Part shown: positions 24,531 to 33,817 of the stretch, in pieces | Layout of the letters: the number at the start of each line of letters is the position of its first letter | Numbering within the stretch: the first letter of the stretch is position 1 | Source: Armatimonadota bacterium | Lineage (GTDB): Bacteria; Armatimonadota; Zipacnadia; JAUWAU01 | NCBI GenBank assembly: GCA_030601885.1 | Contig: JAUWAU010000045.1 | Location: 1 to 46,871, forward strand | Length of the DNA stretch: 46,871 nt | Direction: 5' to 3' | The notes under the pieces: generated by a model | What the model saw: the letters and a program-made list of their open reading frames with translations, nothing else | What the model was told of the DNA's origin: nothing | The model's database searches: none | Made by a program: the position numbers and the translations under genes

Positions 24531-25928
24531 GTGCCTGGCACCAGGAAAGAGAGAGACTTCCTCGGCGAGCTCGACGTCCCGGCTGACGCGTATTACGGGG
24601 TCCAGACGCAGCGGGCCGTCGAGAACTTCCCCATCAGTGGCCTTCGAGCCCATCCCGGGTTCGTACGCGCGATGGCGCTCATCAAGAAGGCCGCTGCCAC
24701 GGCGAACGCCGAGGCGGACCGACTGCCCAGGGACCTGACCGATGCCATCGTCCGGGCGGCCGACGAGGTCATCGGCGGCAAGCACGCGGATCAGTTCGTG
24801 GTGGACGTGTTCCAGGCCGGCGCGGGGACGAGCTTGCACATGAACGTCAACGAGGTGATCGCCAACCGCGCGGCCGAGCTGCTCGGGGGCGAACGCGGCG
24901 ATTACCGGCGCGTGCACCCCAACGACCACGTTAACCTCGGCCAATCCACCAACGACGTCTTTCCCACGGCCATGCGCCTCGCGGCACTGGCGCTGCTGCG
25001 TCCCCTGCAGGATTCGTTGAAGACAGCGACGGACGCGTTCGAGCAGAAAGCGCAGGAGTTCGCCGGAATCGTCAAGTCCGGCCGCACGCACCTGCAGGAT
25101 GCCACGCCGCTCACGGTCGGGCAGGAGTTCGGCGGCTACGCGCAGGCGCTGGCCAAGGCGGCCGACTCGCTCGCCCGCGCCGCCGAGGAACTGCGCTCGC
25201 TGGGGATCGGCGGCACCGCCGTGGGCACCGGGGTGACGACGCACGCGGGCTATCGGCGGCGAGTCGTGGAAGAACTGGCGAAGCTGACCGGCGAGCCGCT
25301 GGTGCCGGCGAAGGATACCTTCGAGGCGATGCAGAGCATGGCGCCCTTCGTGCGCCTCTCCGGGGAGCTGCGCGCGCTCGCGACGGAGCTCACCCGCATC
25401 TGCAACGATCTGCGCCTGCTCTCCTCGGGCCCAAATACCGGCTTCGCCGAGATCGCGCTGCCGGCTGTGCAGCCTGGCTCGTCCATCATGCCTGGCAAGG
25501 TGAACCCGGTCATCGCCGAGTGCATGAACATGATCTGCTTTCACGTCATCGGCAGCGATCTGACCATCGCCATGGCGGCCCAGGCGGGGCAGCTCGAGCT
25601 CAACGTCATGATGCCGGTGATAAACTTCAACCTGCTCCAATCGCTGGAGATCATGGCGAACGGTCTGAAAATGCTCGCCACGAGGTGCGTCGCCGGCATC
25701 GTCGCCGACGCCGACCGCTGCCGCGAGCATGCGCAGGCCAGCCTGGCGCTGGCGACGCTGCTGAAGACGACCATCGGCTACCAGGAAGCGTCCGAGTTGG
25801 CCCGGGAGGCGTACGCAACAGGCAGGCGCATCGCCGAACTCGTCGTGGAGAAGGGGCTGATGAAGGAAGACGAACTGCAGCGCCTCCTCTCAGCCGAGGC
25901 GCTGTCGCCGGACAATCCTCAAGCATGA
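24531..25928 (+). CDS. aspA: Aspartate ammonia-lyase (fumarase/aspartase superfamily)
   Basis: The protein has 465 residues from GTG 24531, with AAGGA 9-10 bases upstream. ATG 24486 behind GGAGGG would add 15 residues that look non-conserved. It catalyses L-aspartate to fumarate plus ammonia. Landmarks are GELDVPADAYYGVQTQRAVENFPISG-type opening (shared with AspA more than FumC), AGAGTSLHMNVNEVIANRA, HPNDHVNLGQSTNDVFPT, GRTHLQDATPLTVGQEF, GGTAVGTG and the mobile catalytic loop GSSIMPGKVNPV. The opening and NDLRLLSSGP favour aspartase, while PGKVNP is as in fumarase C, so a class II fumarase remains possible. It is cytoplasmic and lies on the same strand close behind the sulfatase. Confidence 0.87.
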   Translation: MPGTRKERDFLGELDVPADAYYGVQTQRAVENFPISGLRAHPGFVRAMALIKKAAATANAEADRLPRDLTDAIVRAADEVIGGKHADQFVVDVFQAGAGTSLHMNVNEVIANRAAELLGGERGDYRRVHPNDHVNLGQSTNDVFPTAMRLAALALLRPLQDSLKTATDAFEQKAQEFAGIVKSGRTHLQDATPLTVGQEFGGYAQALAKAADSLARAAEELRSLGIGGTAVGTGVTTHAGYRRRVVEELAKLTGEPLVPAKDTFEAMQSMAPFVRLSGELRALATELTRICNDLRLLSSGPNTGFAEIALPAVQPGSSIMPGKVNPVIAECMNMICFHVIGSDLTIAMAAQAGQLELNVMMPVINFNLLQSLEIMANGLKMLATRCVAGIVADADRCREHAQASLALATLLKTTIGYQEASELAREAYATGRRIAELVVEKGLMKEDELQRLLSAEALSPDNPQA

Positions 25929-26075
25929 CGGTTCGTGGGCCTGGAGTTGCCCGGTGGTGGTCGGCGGTGAAATGCACAACAGGGCAAAGTCGCGGCAACG
26001 GGAACACTGCCACAAGTCTGCCGCCTCGGGGAGTCGTCCTCAGGGCGCAGCAATAGATGAAGCGGGGTGATAGCA

Positions 26076-26546
26076 ATGGTAGAGAGTAATGCGCTCGACG
26101 CAATCCGTATAGGTATCGAGTTGGAACGGGCGGCTGTCGATGCGTACAGGCGCGCCGCCGGCGAAGCTGCGACGGAGGGCTGCAGGCAGCTCTTCAGGGA
26201 ACTTGTGGAGTTCGAAGAGGAGCACCTGCGGTACCTGTCGTCTCTACACGACGAGTTGGCCGGCGGGCGGAGCTGGCTGAGCTATCCGGGAAGCAGCAAG
26301 CACGAGCATCTGCCGCCGCCGGGGCAGAACGCCAAGACCCCGGATCTGAACGAGCAGGCGCTCCGGCGAGAGCGGGCGGCGCTCACCGCAGCTCTGCACG
26401 CCGAGCAGAAGGCGCGGGATCTGTTCGTGCGAGCTGCCGAAGAGACCAAGGACCCGGCCGGCACGTCCATCTTCGAGCACCTCGCGGAGGAGGAGCTCTG
26501 GCACATCGAGTGGGTGCAGAGCCGGCTGCAGGCCCTGCCGGATTGA
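26076..26546 (+). CDS. Ferritin-like / rubrerythrin-type diiron protein
   Basis: The protein has 156 residues. A GGGG stretch precedes ATG 26076, and a GTG at 26067 is an alternative. It is a four-helix bundle with the diiron pattern Glu17 (ELERAAVDAYRRAA), Glu47-x-x-His50 (EFEEEH), Glu110 (LHAEQKARDLF) and Glu140-x-x-His143 (EEELWHIEWV). There is no C-terminal rubredoxin Cys-x-x-Cys domain, so it is a sulerythrin/ferritin-like member. It probably handles peroxide or iron in the cytoplasm. An insert of about 25 residues (GRSWLSYPGSSKHEHLPPPG) links the two helix pairs. It is transcribed alone. The 147 bases before it hold nothing clear. Confidence 0.82.
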   Translation: MVESNALDAIRIGIELERAAVDAYRRAAGEAATEGCRQLFRELVEFEEEHLRYLSSLHDELAGGRSWLSYPGSSKHEHLPPPGQNAKTPDLNEQALRRERAALTAALHAEQKARDLFVRAAEETKDPAGTSIFEHLAEEELWHIEWVQSRLQALPD

Positions 26547-26627
26547 CCAGCCGCGAAACCGAGCGCACGGCGACAGTGGGAGCTGGACTGACGCAGCGCT
26601 CCGCCCGGAGGTCACGGATGGGCGGCG

Positions 26628-28589
26628 CTAGTTGCGTGACTCCGTCGCCTTCCCCGCGGTGGACTCCAACGCCCCGATGTCCGGGGCCCGTCCCGCGAAC
26701 TCGTCGTTGATGCCTCGCAGGGGAACGGCCTCGTCAATGCACGGACTGCCCGGCCGAAGACGGAGGTCTCCGCTTGGGCCGTCTACGAAGAGCGGATCGG
26801 CCGTCAGGCCGTGCGCCTCTTGTCCGGTCGCCTGGGCGAGCGAGGCCAGGTCCGGATACTCCGTCCCCAGCCATTGCATCCGCACGGGCCCGCCTCGCTC
26901 GATCACCCAGTAGCAGTTGTAGTCGAGCGTGTTGCCCGGGCGGCCGTGGCCGAGTCCCGAACTCGTTACGCAGAAGGCGTTGTTCTTAAAGACCTTTCCG
27001 CCGAAGGGAATGTCCGGCGGGAAGTTAATCGCCTGCGACGTGCCGTAGCCCGAGTTGTGATAAACGTAGGTCGGCGCGAGGGAAGTGCAGCCGCCGACGC
27101 CGAGCTTGAACATCGTCCAGCCGGAGTTATAGGCCACATTGCGCACGACGTACACCGGCCCGCGCTCGATGGGGGCGAGCGAAATCGCCGTGAGCATTCT
27201 CGTGATCCGATTGCCCCATATGCGCATGTTCACCCCGCCGCCGTCGGGCTCCAGCCCGTCGTCCCCGCCGTCGTGGATGAAGTTGCCCACCATGTCCAGA
27301 TCACGGTTGAGCTCGACCCGCTCGGGATTCTTCCACGTGACGGCGGCCACTGCGTCAAACCAGCCGTGAAGCTCGTTCTCGATGACTGAATTCCCACGAC
27401 CCGCGTTGATCGAGATCCCCTGCCGTCCATATCCGCTCGCCTTCACGGCGCGCCAACTGAAATCCGCCAGGCCCTGCTCGTAGATCTCGTTCCTGTAGAG
27501 CACGTTGTCGTCGCTGTCGGTGCCACGGATGATCACGCCTCGGGGGGAGTTATGGATGATGTTGTCCGTCACCACGTTTGCGTCGGACCCGCCCGCGAGC
27601 CCAATCCCGGCAGTGCCGTAATAGCGTATCTCGAAGCCCTCGATGACGAAGTGGCTCGACCCCTCGAGCTGAAGGCCGTACGCCTCGCGCACCACGTTCA
27701 TCGTGTGGCCGTCGGGGCTGTCGCCGGCCGTCGTCCGGACGTAGAGCCGTTTCGCCTCGCCGTCGTAGTACCATGCGCGCGCCACTGCCCAGGGCCGACG
27801 AGTGTCCGGGTCGTCCTGGCTCATTATGTCCGCCTCCAGCTCCGCCAGGGACGGATACCGGTACATCCGCAGGCCGTCCTCGGCGACGTAGAGCGGAGTG
27901 AAGTCACCCGAAGTGAAGTAGATCCCCTTGCCGTGCGGCTTCCACCTCGAGCCGCCCCTCGGCAGCTCCGCCGAGCCGTCGAGGATCGGCCGCCCTTCGC
28001 CCCACACCGTGAACACGATCAGCCGGCCGGGCTTTCCGGAACGGCCCTCTATCTTTACGCTCTCCCGGTACACTCCGGGAGCAACGTGCACCGTATCGCC
28101 CGGACCCGCCTTCGCGGCGGCCGCGGAGATGGTCTTGAGCGGCGCGTCCTGCGTCCCGGGGTCGTCGTCGCTCCCCTGAGGCGAGACGAAGTAGCTCCTG
28201 CCTCCGGTCGTGCTACCCACGATCCGCCGGATCCGCGCTCGCGCTGTTAAGTCTCTCGTCTCAACCCCGTCCGGATCGGCAAAGCTCACTCTGATGTCGT
28301 AGACCTCACCCTCTTTGCCGGGGAAGATGCTCCCGCACCAGGTCCGCCGCTTGCGGTCCGGCGTCAGATCGACGCCGCTCCGCCAGTTCATCTCACCCCG
28401 ACGGCGGTAGACGAACTCCGCAGAACCGTTGGCGTTGTCGTCTCCTCCGTATGTCGCCTCAATCCCGATAGCGCAGTAGGTCGGGTACGCCTCAACGCGG
28501 CCGGGGATGGTTCGATCCGCCGCCAGGGCCGCGGCGCCGGCCCCACACAGGAAGACAAACAGGGTGGCAAGAGCAATGCATAGTCTCAT
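26628..28589 (-). CDS. Secreted right-handed beta-helix protein (DUF1565-like)
   Basis: The protein has 653 residues. The start has AGGAG 9 bases upstream and a signal peptide ending ALAADR (about 25). Residues about 30-120 are a small beta domain. At about 131-180 is the DUF1565/Pel9-type opening: YFVSPQGSDDDPGTQDAPLK, then KAGPGDTVHVAPGVY. A long parallel beta-helix follows (GLQLEGSSHFVIEGFEIRYY, then repeated Asn-rich turns such as NVVTDNIIHNS). It ends in the usual NADPLFVDGPSGDLRL, SPCID and DIGALES cap. Such proteins are polysaccharide lyases or binding proteins; no catalytic residue can be assigned here. The gene is 134 bases downstream of another beta-helix gene on the same strand. 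Confidence 0.82.
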   Translation of the reverse strand: MRLCIALATLFVFLCGAGAAALAADRTIPGRVEAYPTYCAIGIEATYGGDDNANGSAEFVYRRRGEMNWRSGVDLTPDRKRRTWCGSIFPGKEGEVYDIRVSFADPDGVETRDLTARARIRRIVGSTTGGRSYFVSPQGSDDDPGTQDAPLKTISAAAAKAGPGDTVHVAPGVYRESVKIEGRSGKPGRLIVFTVWGEGRPILDGSAELPRGGSRWKPHGKGIYFTSGDFTPLYVAEDGLRMYRYPSLAELEADIMSQDDPDTRRPWAVARAWYYDGEAKRLYVRTTAGDSPDGHTMNVVREAYGLQLEGSSHFVIEGFEIRYYGTAGIGLAGGSDANVVTDNIIHNSPRGVIIRGTDSDDNVLYRNEIYEQGLADFSWRAVKASGYGRQGISINAGRGNSVIENELHGWFDAVAAVTWKNPERVELNRDLDMVGNFIHDGGDDGLEPDGGGVNMRIWGNRITRMLTAISLAPIERGPVYVVRNVAYNSGWTMFKLGVGGCTSLAPTYVYHNSGYGTSQAINFPPDIPFGGKVFKNNAFCVTSSGLGHGRPGNTLDYNCYWVIERGGPVRMQWLGTEYPDLASLAQATGQEAHGLTADPLFVDGPSGDLRLRPGSPCIDEAVPLRGINDEFAGRAPDIGALESTAGKATESRN

Positions 28590-28723
28590 GGTCTGCTGCT
28601 CCTATTCAGGGCCCATCACAGAGCGGGTGACTGTCATGCCAAGCGAAGCATCCGGTAGCGTCGCCAGCCGGAGATAATCTGATCCCAATGGAGCATCGCC
28701 ATTACTGCCGGTATAGACCGCTT

Positions 28724-31336
28724 CTATTTCTCGCCCTGCCACTCATACGCTCCGATATCGACCGGAGCGTTCCGAGGATTTCCATCTTTATCTGTTGCAG
28801 GAGCGATTGATCCGTTGCCTGCATCAACGCAGGGAGAACCGGAACGCAACCGGTAATCTCCGTTCTCCGGATCGACAAACAAGGGGTCGGCGTTGATATT
28901 GCCTCGGCCTCCATATCCGCCCTCGATAACACAAAAGGTGACCGTGGGAGCATCCTCGTGCCAGTTACTTATCTCCGTAGGGCCGCTGGGGGTGATATTG
29001 CCCCACAGGATGCAGTTCGTTAATGTGGGAGAACAGGCGACACCGCCAGGCCTGTAGGTGCCGTTGTACAGACCGCCGCCCAGATCCTTGGCGTGGTTTC
29101 GGGTAAAGACGCAATTGGTCAATGCAGGGCATGAACTGCCATCATTGGCCATGCCGCCCCCCCGTTCGGCGGAGTTTCCGGCAAAGATGCAGTTGGTTAA
29201 GGTGGGCGAGCAATTGAAGTCATTGTACATGCCGCCGCCCTTACCGCCGGTGGAGTTATTGATGAACGTGCAGTTGATCAAAGTCGGATGGGTGCTGAGA
29301 TCGTTGCTCATGCCCCCGCCCCGGCCTCCGGCGTAGTTCCCAGTGAAGGTACAGTTGACCAAGGTAGGAGCATCACTTGCCGCCCCGCCAGGGCCGAACC
29401 CTGTTGCGCACATATTGTACATGCCGCCGCCCTTGCCGGCCGAGTTTTCGCTGAAGACGCAGTTGACTACTCTGGGAGCACACCTGATATTGAGCATGCC
29501 GCCACCACAACTCTCGGATCGAGCACCGCTTGCGATGATCTGAGGTGTCAAATGTTGATTGCCTCTGCCCGGCGCTCCCGGCGGTCGAATACCGAGTCCA
29601 CGTCCGGGCCCCATGCCGCGACGCTCGCCGGGCCTTCGTGCCGGTAGAGCATTGCCCTCCGTGATGGTAAACCCATCCATCACGGCATTGTCGGCTCCCT
29701 TTACCACGTGGTAAGAGTTGTCGTTATTCTCATCCCGTACGCCAATGTCGCCACTCAGTATTGTTATATGCTTGGCCCAATCCCGCTGCTCGCGCGCCGT
29801 TTCCGTCCCAGCGAAGCCGCCGTACAGCGTGATGCCGGATTTCAGTTGGAATGACACACTTCGGTCGCTCGTCGAAGTAGGCTTATAGGTGCCTGCTGCA
29901 ACCCAGACCTCGCCTCCTCCTACGTGACTTGCGGCGTCGAGGCCTTCTTGAACAGTCCTACAGGCCGTTGCCCAGGATCTGCCATCCCACGGCCCCGCAA
30001 CATTATCAGCACGCACATGCACGACGGTCTCTGGCGACCCCCGTCGCTCTTCCCCGGATTCCCCAACGCCGGCCTGCCCTTGCGGTCCGCCGAAGGCCGG
30101 CGGCCGCTGCGGGCCTCGAAGGCCTTGCGCCTCTGCGGCGTTTTCCGTGCTCGGTGGACGAGAGCGGACTCGAGAGCTTTGATCGGTGTCTGTGTCGGCG
30201 GCGCCTTCGCCAGCGGAGTTTCCGGCAAAACTGCAGTTGGTCACTGTGACCGTGACGTGATAATCATTGGATATAGCGCCGCCGCCCTCACCGGCATAGT
30301 TTCCTGCAAAGGTGCAGCCGGTCACGGTGGGAGTGCATTTATTGTAGTTGGCCATGCCGCCGCCGCGGCATCCGGCGGTGTTCTTGGCAAAGGTACAGTT
30401 GGACACCATTGGGCTCGTGTGCCCTATTTGTGAGGAGGTATCGTCCGTGTACATTCCCCCGCCATTTCCGCTGGTAGAGTTCTCAGCAAAAGTACAGTTC
30501 GTGAAGGTCGGAGATGAACCGTAGTCATTGAACACAGCGCCGCCTCGCCATCTCGCGTGGTTCCCGCTAAAGGTGCAGTCGGTTACCGTGCAGTTGGAGG
30601 CCATTCTATTGACCATCGCGCCGCCTTTATCGGCGGAGTTCGCAGTAAAGGTACAATTGGTCAATGTGACAGAAGCATCGTCGTAGTTGTACAGGGCGCC
30701 GCCTTCACGAGCTGAGTTTGCCGTAAAGGTGCAATTGGCCACGGTGGGCGAGAAGCCGCTGCTGGCGACGATGCCCAGGCCGCCGCCTGAGCGACGAGCG
30801 CCTCGGCGAGCACTTATACGAAACGAAGTATCATAGTTCACCATCCCGCCGCCGTTGCCGTCGTATGCATCTCCGTCAGCATTGCCAGCGGTAATGGTGA
30901 AGCCGCCTATGGTGGCGTTATCCGCTCCCTTCACAACGTGGTAAGAATTATCGCGGTTATCGCCGCGTACGCCAATGTCGCCACTCAGTATTGTTGTCTG
31001 CCTGGCCCAATCCCGTTGTTCGCGCCTCGTTTCCCTCCCGCTGAAACCCCCGTATAGCGCCACATCCGGTTTCAATTGGAATGACACGGCTCGGTCGCTA
31101 GTGGATGTGGGCTTGTAGGTTCCTTGTGCAATCCATACGTCGCCTCCACCCGCATTATGAGCCACATCGATACCTTCTTGCACGGTGTTGTACGCGCTAG
31201 CCCAGGACTTGCCATCGAGGCGGCCTGTAACATTATCGACATCCACATAGACAACGGCCCATCCCGTAGTGGGAATGGCAGCGAACAACAAGACCGTCGC
31301 TGTCTCCGTCAGCCACCACAATGCATGCCTCACCAT
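28724..31336 (-). CDS. Secreted tandem beta-helix protein with duplicated modules
   Basis: The protein has 870 residues. AAGGAGGG lies just before ATG 31336, and the signal peptide ends about residue 28 (PTTGWAVV). There are two homologous units, about 30-420 and about 449-870. Each opens with DGKSWA..VQEG, GTYKPTSTSDR.VSFQLK, LYGGF.G.E..REQRDWA, TILSGDIGVR and NSYHVVKGADNA. Each continues with many NCTFxxNxA..GGGM repeats, as in polymorphic outer-membrane-type and other right-handed helices. Gly/Arg/Pro-rich linkers (about 420-448 and 575-605) interrupt the units. Unit 2 ends in the NADPLFVDPENGDYRL..DIGAYEW cap; unit 1 has no cap. It is likely an extracellular adhesin or carbohydrate-active helix, with no lyase residues recognised. 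Confidence 0.83.
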   Translation of the reverse strand: MVRHALWWLTETATVLLFAAIPTTGWAVVYVDVDNVTGRLDGKSWASAYNTVQEGIDVAHNAGGGDVWIAQGTYKPTSTSDRAVSFQLKPDVALYGGFSGRETRREQRDWARQTTILSGDIGVRGDNRDNSYHVVKGADNATIGGFTITAGNADGDAYDGNGGGMVNYDTSFRISARRGARRSGGGLGIVASSGFSPTVANCTFTANSAREGGALYNYDDASVTLTNCTFTANSADKGGAMVNRMASNCTVTDCTFSGNHARWRGGAVFNDYGSSPTFTNCTFAENSTSGNGGGMYTDDTSSQIGHTSPMVSNCTFAKNTAGCRGGGMANYNKCTPTVTGCTFAGNYAGEGGGAISNDYHVTVTVTNCSFAGNSAGEGAADTDTDQSSRVRSRPPSTENAAEAQGLRGPQRPPAFGGPQGQAGVGESGEERRGSPETVVHVRADNVAGPWDGRSWATACRTVQEGLDAASHVGGGEVWVAAGTYKPTSTSDRSVSFQLKSGITLYGGFAGTETAREQRDWAKHITILSGDIGVRDENNDNSYHVVKGADNAVMDGFTITEGNALPARRPGERRGMGPGRGLGIRPPGAPGRGNQHLTPQIIASGARSESCGGGMLNIRCAPRVVNCVFSENSAGKGGGMYNMCATGFGPGGAASDAPTLVNCTFTGNYAGGRGGGMSNDLSTHPTLINCTFINNSTGGKGGGMYNDFNCSPTLTNCIFAGNSAERGGGMANDGSSCPALTNCVFTRNHAKDLGGGLYNGTYRPGGVACSPTLTNCILWGNITPSGPTEISNWHEDAPTVTFCVIEGGYGGRGNINADPLFVDPENGDYRLRSGSPCVDAGNGSIAPATDKDGNPRNAPVDIGAYEWQGEK

Positions 31337-31470
31337 TGTTCCCTCCTTGTCGAGCCCAACTCGCGGGGAAGCCGTATGGGATCCGTCCATCCCCTGGCCG
31401 GTCCTTGCCAGGTCGAAGCAGGTGGAGGTGGGCCGAGGGTTGTGCCCCCCCATTGGTGTCGTTTTTGACA

Positions 31471-32838
31471 CTACCTGTGTTTGGAAGTGCTGTGTTGAGC
31501 CGTGGAGTCCTCGAGTCGTCGGCGACGTGCCGAACCGCGGACGTCGTCCAGCCAGTAGACGAACACTCCGGCCAGGAGGACGCTCGACACGATCAACAGC
31601 CCGATCGGCTTGTTTGCCAGCGCGTACGACACGCAGTTATAGAGCATGAACGCACAGCAGGCGCAGAAGACAATCGTCGTCACTGGGTAGCCGGCCAACT
31701 TGTACGGACGGGGAGTTTGGGGCTCCTTATGCCTGAGTACGAATACGGATAGGCCGGTGGCCAGAAAGAACACCCAGACGATGGGAGCAGTGTAAAGGAT
31801 CGTATCGATAAAGGAGCCGGCCACCAACACGATCGCCAGGCTCAGGCATCCCTGAGCAACAAGGGCCCACACGGGTGTGCCGAGGCGCCCGTGCCATCTC
31901 CCGAGGGCCCGGAAGGCGGCATGCTCGGCTCCCATCGCATAGGAGATGCGCGCACCGGTGAACACCATGCCATTGACGGCCCCCAGCGCTGAAATGCAGA
32001 TGAGGACACTGACGGCTCTGCCGGCCATGTCGGGCAATACGGTCGCGACCGTGTCAACGCCAATCGCCTCGGAGGCAGCCATCTTCACATAACCCAGCGC
32101 GTGAAGGAACGCGCCATTGACCAGCAGGTACAGCGCGGTGACCCCAGTAGTTCCGATCACCAGAGCTCGGACGATATTTCGCTGCGGGCGCTTCACCTCG
32201 GCGGCGATGTAGGCTATTTCGTTCCAGCCGCCGAAGGTGAACAGCACCAGGATGAGTGCGAGTTGCAGTCCTCCCATGGAGAAGCCCGCCGGTTCGGTAG
32301 GTGTTAACGGCGCGCCCGGCGCCGCCAGGCCGGCAGCGACGATGGCCAGCAATCCCAGAGTCTTGATGGTGGTCAGGAGGTTCTGCGTCCATTTGCCCTC
32401 CTTCACGCCGAGCACGTTGATGGCCGTCAACACGACGACGGCCGCGGCGGCATAGAGTGGGCGGCTGTTCTCAAACGGGGCATACAGCGTCCGCGCATAT
32501 CGGGCGAAGACAAAAGCCATGAGGGCGATGTCCCCAGGCCGAATGATCACCAACTGTGACCAGCCAAAGAGATAACCCACCCATCTCCGGTATGCGCGGC
32601 TCAGGTAAACGTAGTCCCCGCCCTGGCGAGGATAGGCGGTAGCCAGTTCCGCATAGCACAGCGCCCCGGCCAGCGCCAGCAGACCTCCTATCACCCAGAC
32701 AGCCAGCACCCCGGCCCAACTGCCCATGCACCCAGCCACGGTCGGCGCCGTCTCGTAAATGCCCGCGCCGATGATGATCCCAACGATGATGCACATTGAA
32801 TCGAAAAGCCCCAGTTCTTTCTTGGGGGTCGCGCTCAC
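31471..32838 (-). CDS. APC-superfamily amino acid permease
   Basis: The protein has 455 residues from GTG 32838, preceded by GGAGAGAG. The longer in-frame region upstream is Arg/Pro-rich and not protein-like. There are about 12 hydrophobic segments. TM1 carries the substrate-binding IIGAGIYETAP, matching the APC G-[SA]-G motif, and TM6 has FTFGGWNEIAYIAAEVKRP, typical of the LAT/cationic-type APC branch. It should move an amino acid by exchange or proton symport across the inner membrane. The substrate is not predictable. It lies 135 bases before the tandem beta-helix gene on the same strand, and 190 bases after the methyltransferase gene with three hairpins between, so it is probably a separate unit. 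Confidence 0.9.
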   Translation of the reverse strand: MSATPKKELGLFDSMCIIVGIIIGAGIYETAPTVAGCMGSWAGVLAVWVIGGLLALAGALCYAELATAYPRQGGDYVYLSRAYRRWVGYLFGWSQLVIIRPGDIALMAFVFARYARTLYAPFENSRPLYAAAAVVVLTAINVLGVKEGKWTQNLLTTIKTLGLLAIVAAGLAAPGAPLTPTEPAGFSMGGLQLALILVLFTFGGWNEIAYIAAEVKRPQRNIVRALVIGTTGVTALYLLVNGAFLHALGYVKMAASEAIGVDTVATVLPDMAGRAVSVLICISALGAVNGMVFTGARISYAMGAEHAAFRALGRWHGRLGTPVWALVAQGCLSLAIVLVAGSFIDTILYTAPIVWVFFLATGLSVFVLRHKEPQTPRPYKLAGYPVTTIVFCACCAFMLYNCVSYALANKPIGLLIVSSVLLAGVFVYWLDDVRGSARRRRLEDSTAQHSTSKHR

Positions 32839-32881
32839 AGCACTCTCTCCGTGGATCTGGCGTTGGCTTTGCCCGCATGGG

Positions 32882-32978
32882 TAGCGCCTGCAGGAGACGC
32901 CTTCTGGCGCGGGCATCGCCGCCTGCGGGCGGCGCAATACGTGCTGAGGTAATGTAGGCAGACGGCCGCCTGCGCTAC
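32882..32978. repeat. Three hairpins, REP-like family C
   Basis: An imperfect GCGCC / GGCGC pair lies at about 32884-32911. A 7-bp stem CGCCGCC / GGCGGCG is at 32917-32934. A third hairpin at 32954-32978 has outer arms GTAG / CTAC and inner GCAG / CTGC. The GTAG...CTAC frame recalls the REPs near the RAYT but the centre differs. The hairpins lie between the methyltransferase stop and the permease start, where one could act as a terminator. Confidence 0.5.
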
Positions 32979-33028
32979 GCACCGCGGCTGGATCTATCCA
33001 GAGTTCTCGCTTGCGTCCCTCTGTGCGT

Positions 33029-33751
33029 TTATCCGCGTTTCTTGAGCGTCACGCCGACGCCCGTCGCATGCATGTGCAAGAAGATCGTTTCCAGATCCGG
33101 GTTCGTGGTGATGGCCTCGACGTATCTGGGATCTGCCTGTCGCGGACTCATGTTGTGGGCCACAATGAGCCCGCCCGGGCGCACCAGCGGCAGGAGCTTG
33201 TTCAGGTAGTCGATGTAGCCCGTCTTGTCGGCATCGAGGAACAGCAGGTCGATGGGCTCCTTCAGCTTTGTGACTTCCTCGTGGGCGTCGCCCTCGACGA
33301 GCGTGACGATGTCGTCAACACCCGCTCGTTTGAAGTTCTCGCGAGCCAGCGACGCCCGCCCCTCATCGATCTCGTGCGTGGTCAGCTTGCCCCCCGTGGT
33401 TCGCAGAGCCAGGCAGAACCAGATGCCCGAGTACCCGTTCGACGTGCCGATCTCCACCACGTGCTTGGCACCGATCGTTTCCGTCAGGAGGCGCAGCAGC
33501 CTCCCGTCCTCCTTCGGGACGTTCATCATACCCCTCCGCTGGTTCTCGTCCATGTCCTGCAGCACGCCCAGGATCTTCTCCTCCGCGTCTGTCTTCGCGA
33601 TCGGCGAGCTTTCAATGGTCGCTGGAGCAGCTCCCGGCCCCCCGGGCCCACGTGGCCCCCGTCTGCCTGGTCCTCTTTGCGCCGCGGCAAGGTATGCCGT
33701 TCCGACCAGTACAACGCCGATCACCAAGCCCAAGATGGTCTTCTTCAGCAT
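33029..33751 (-). CDS. Exported O-methyltransferase-like protein (class I, family 3)
   Basis: The protein has 240 residues, with AAGGAG 7 bases before the ATG. Residues 1-25 form a clear signal peptide (MLKK, hydrophobic core, AYLAAAQ). Residues about 26-42 are a Gly/Arg/Pro run (RGPGRRGPRGPGG), then a family 3 catechol-type O-methyltransferase fold: SAM motif I VVEIGTSNGYSG (98-109), acidic strand end HEIDE, DLLFLDADKTGY and LVRPGGLIVAHNM, each in the expected order. SAM is cytoplasmic, so a periplasmic methyltransferase is hard to explain. The leader may act as a membrane anchor with the domain inside, or the protein may bind rather than methylate. It is co-oriented with, and 66 bases after, Gly/Arg-tailed paralogue 1. 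Confidence 0.82.
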   Translation of the reverse strand: MLKKTILGLVIGVVLVGTAYLAAAQRGPGRRGPRGPGGPGAAPATIESSPIAKTDAEEKILGVLQDMDENQRRGMMNVPKEDGRLLRLLTETIGAKHVVEIGTSNGYSGIWFCLALRTTGGKLTTHEIDEGRASLARENFKRAGVDDIVTLVEGDAHEEVTKLKEPIDLLFLDADKTGYIDYLNKLLPLVRPGGLIVAHNMSPRQADPRYVEAITTNPDLETIFLHMHATGVGVTLKKRG

Positions 33752-33817
33752 TTCTAGGCTCCTTTCCGAACTGTGTGGAGACCGCCGCCCCGAAATGGCC
33801 AGGCCGCGAGTTCCGCC

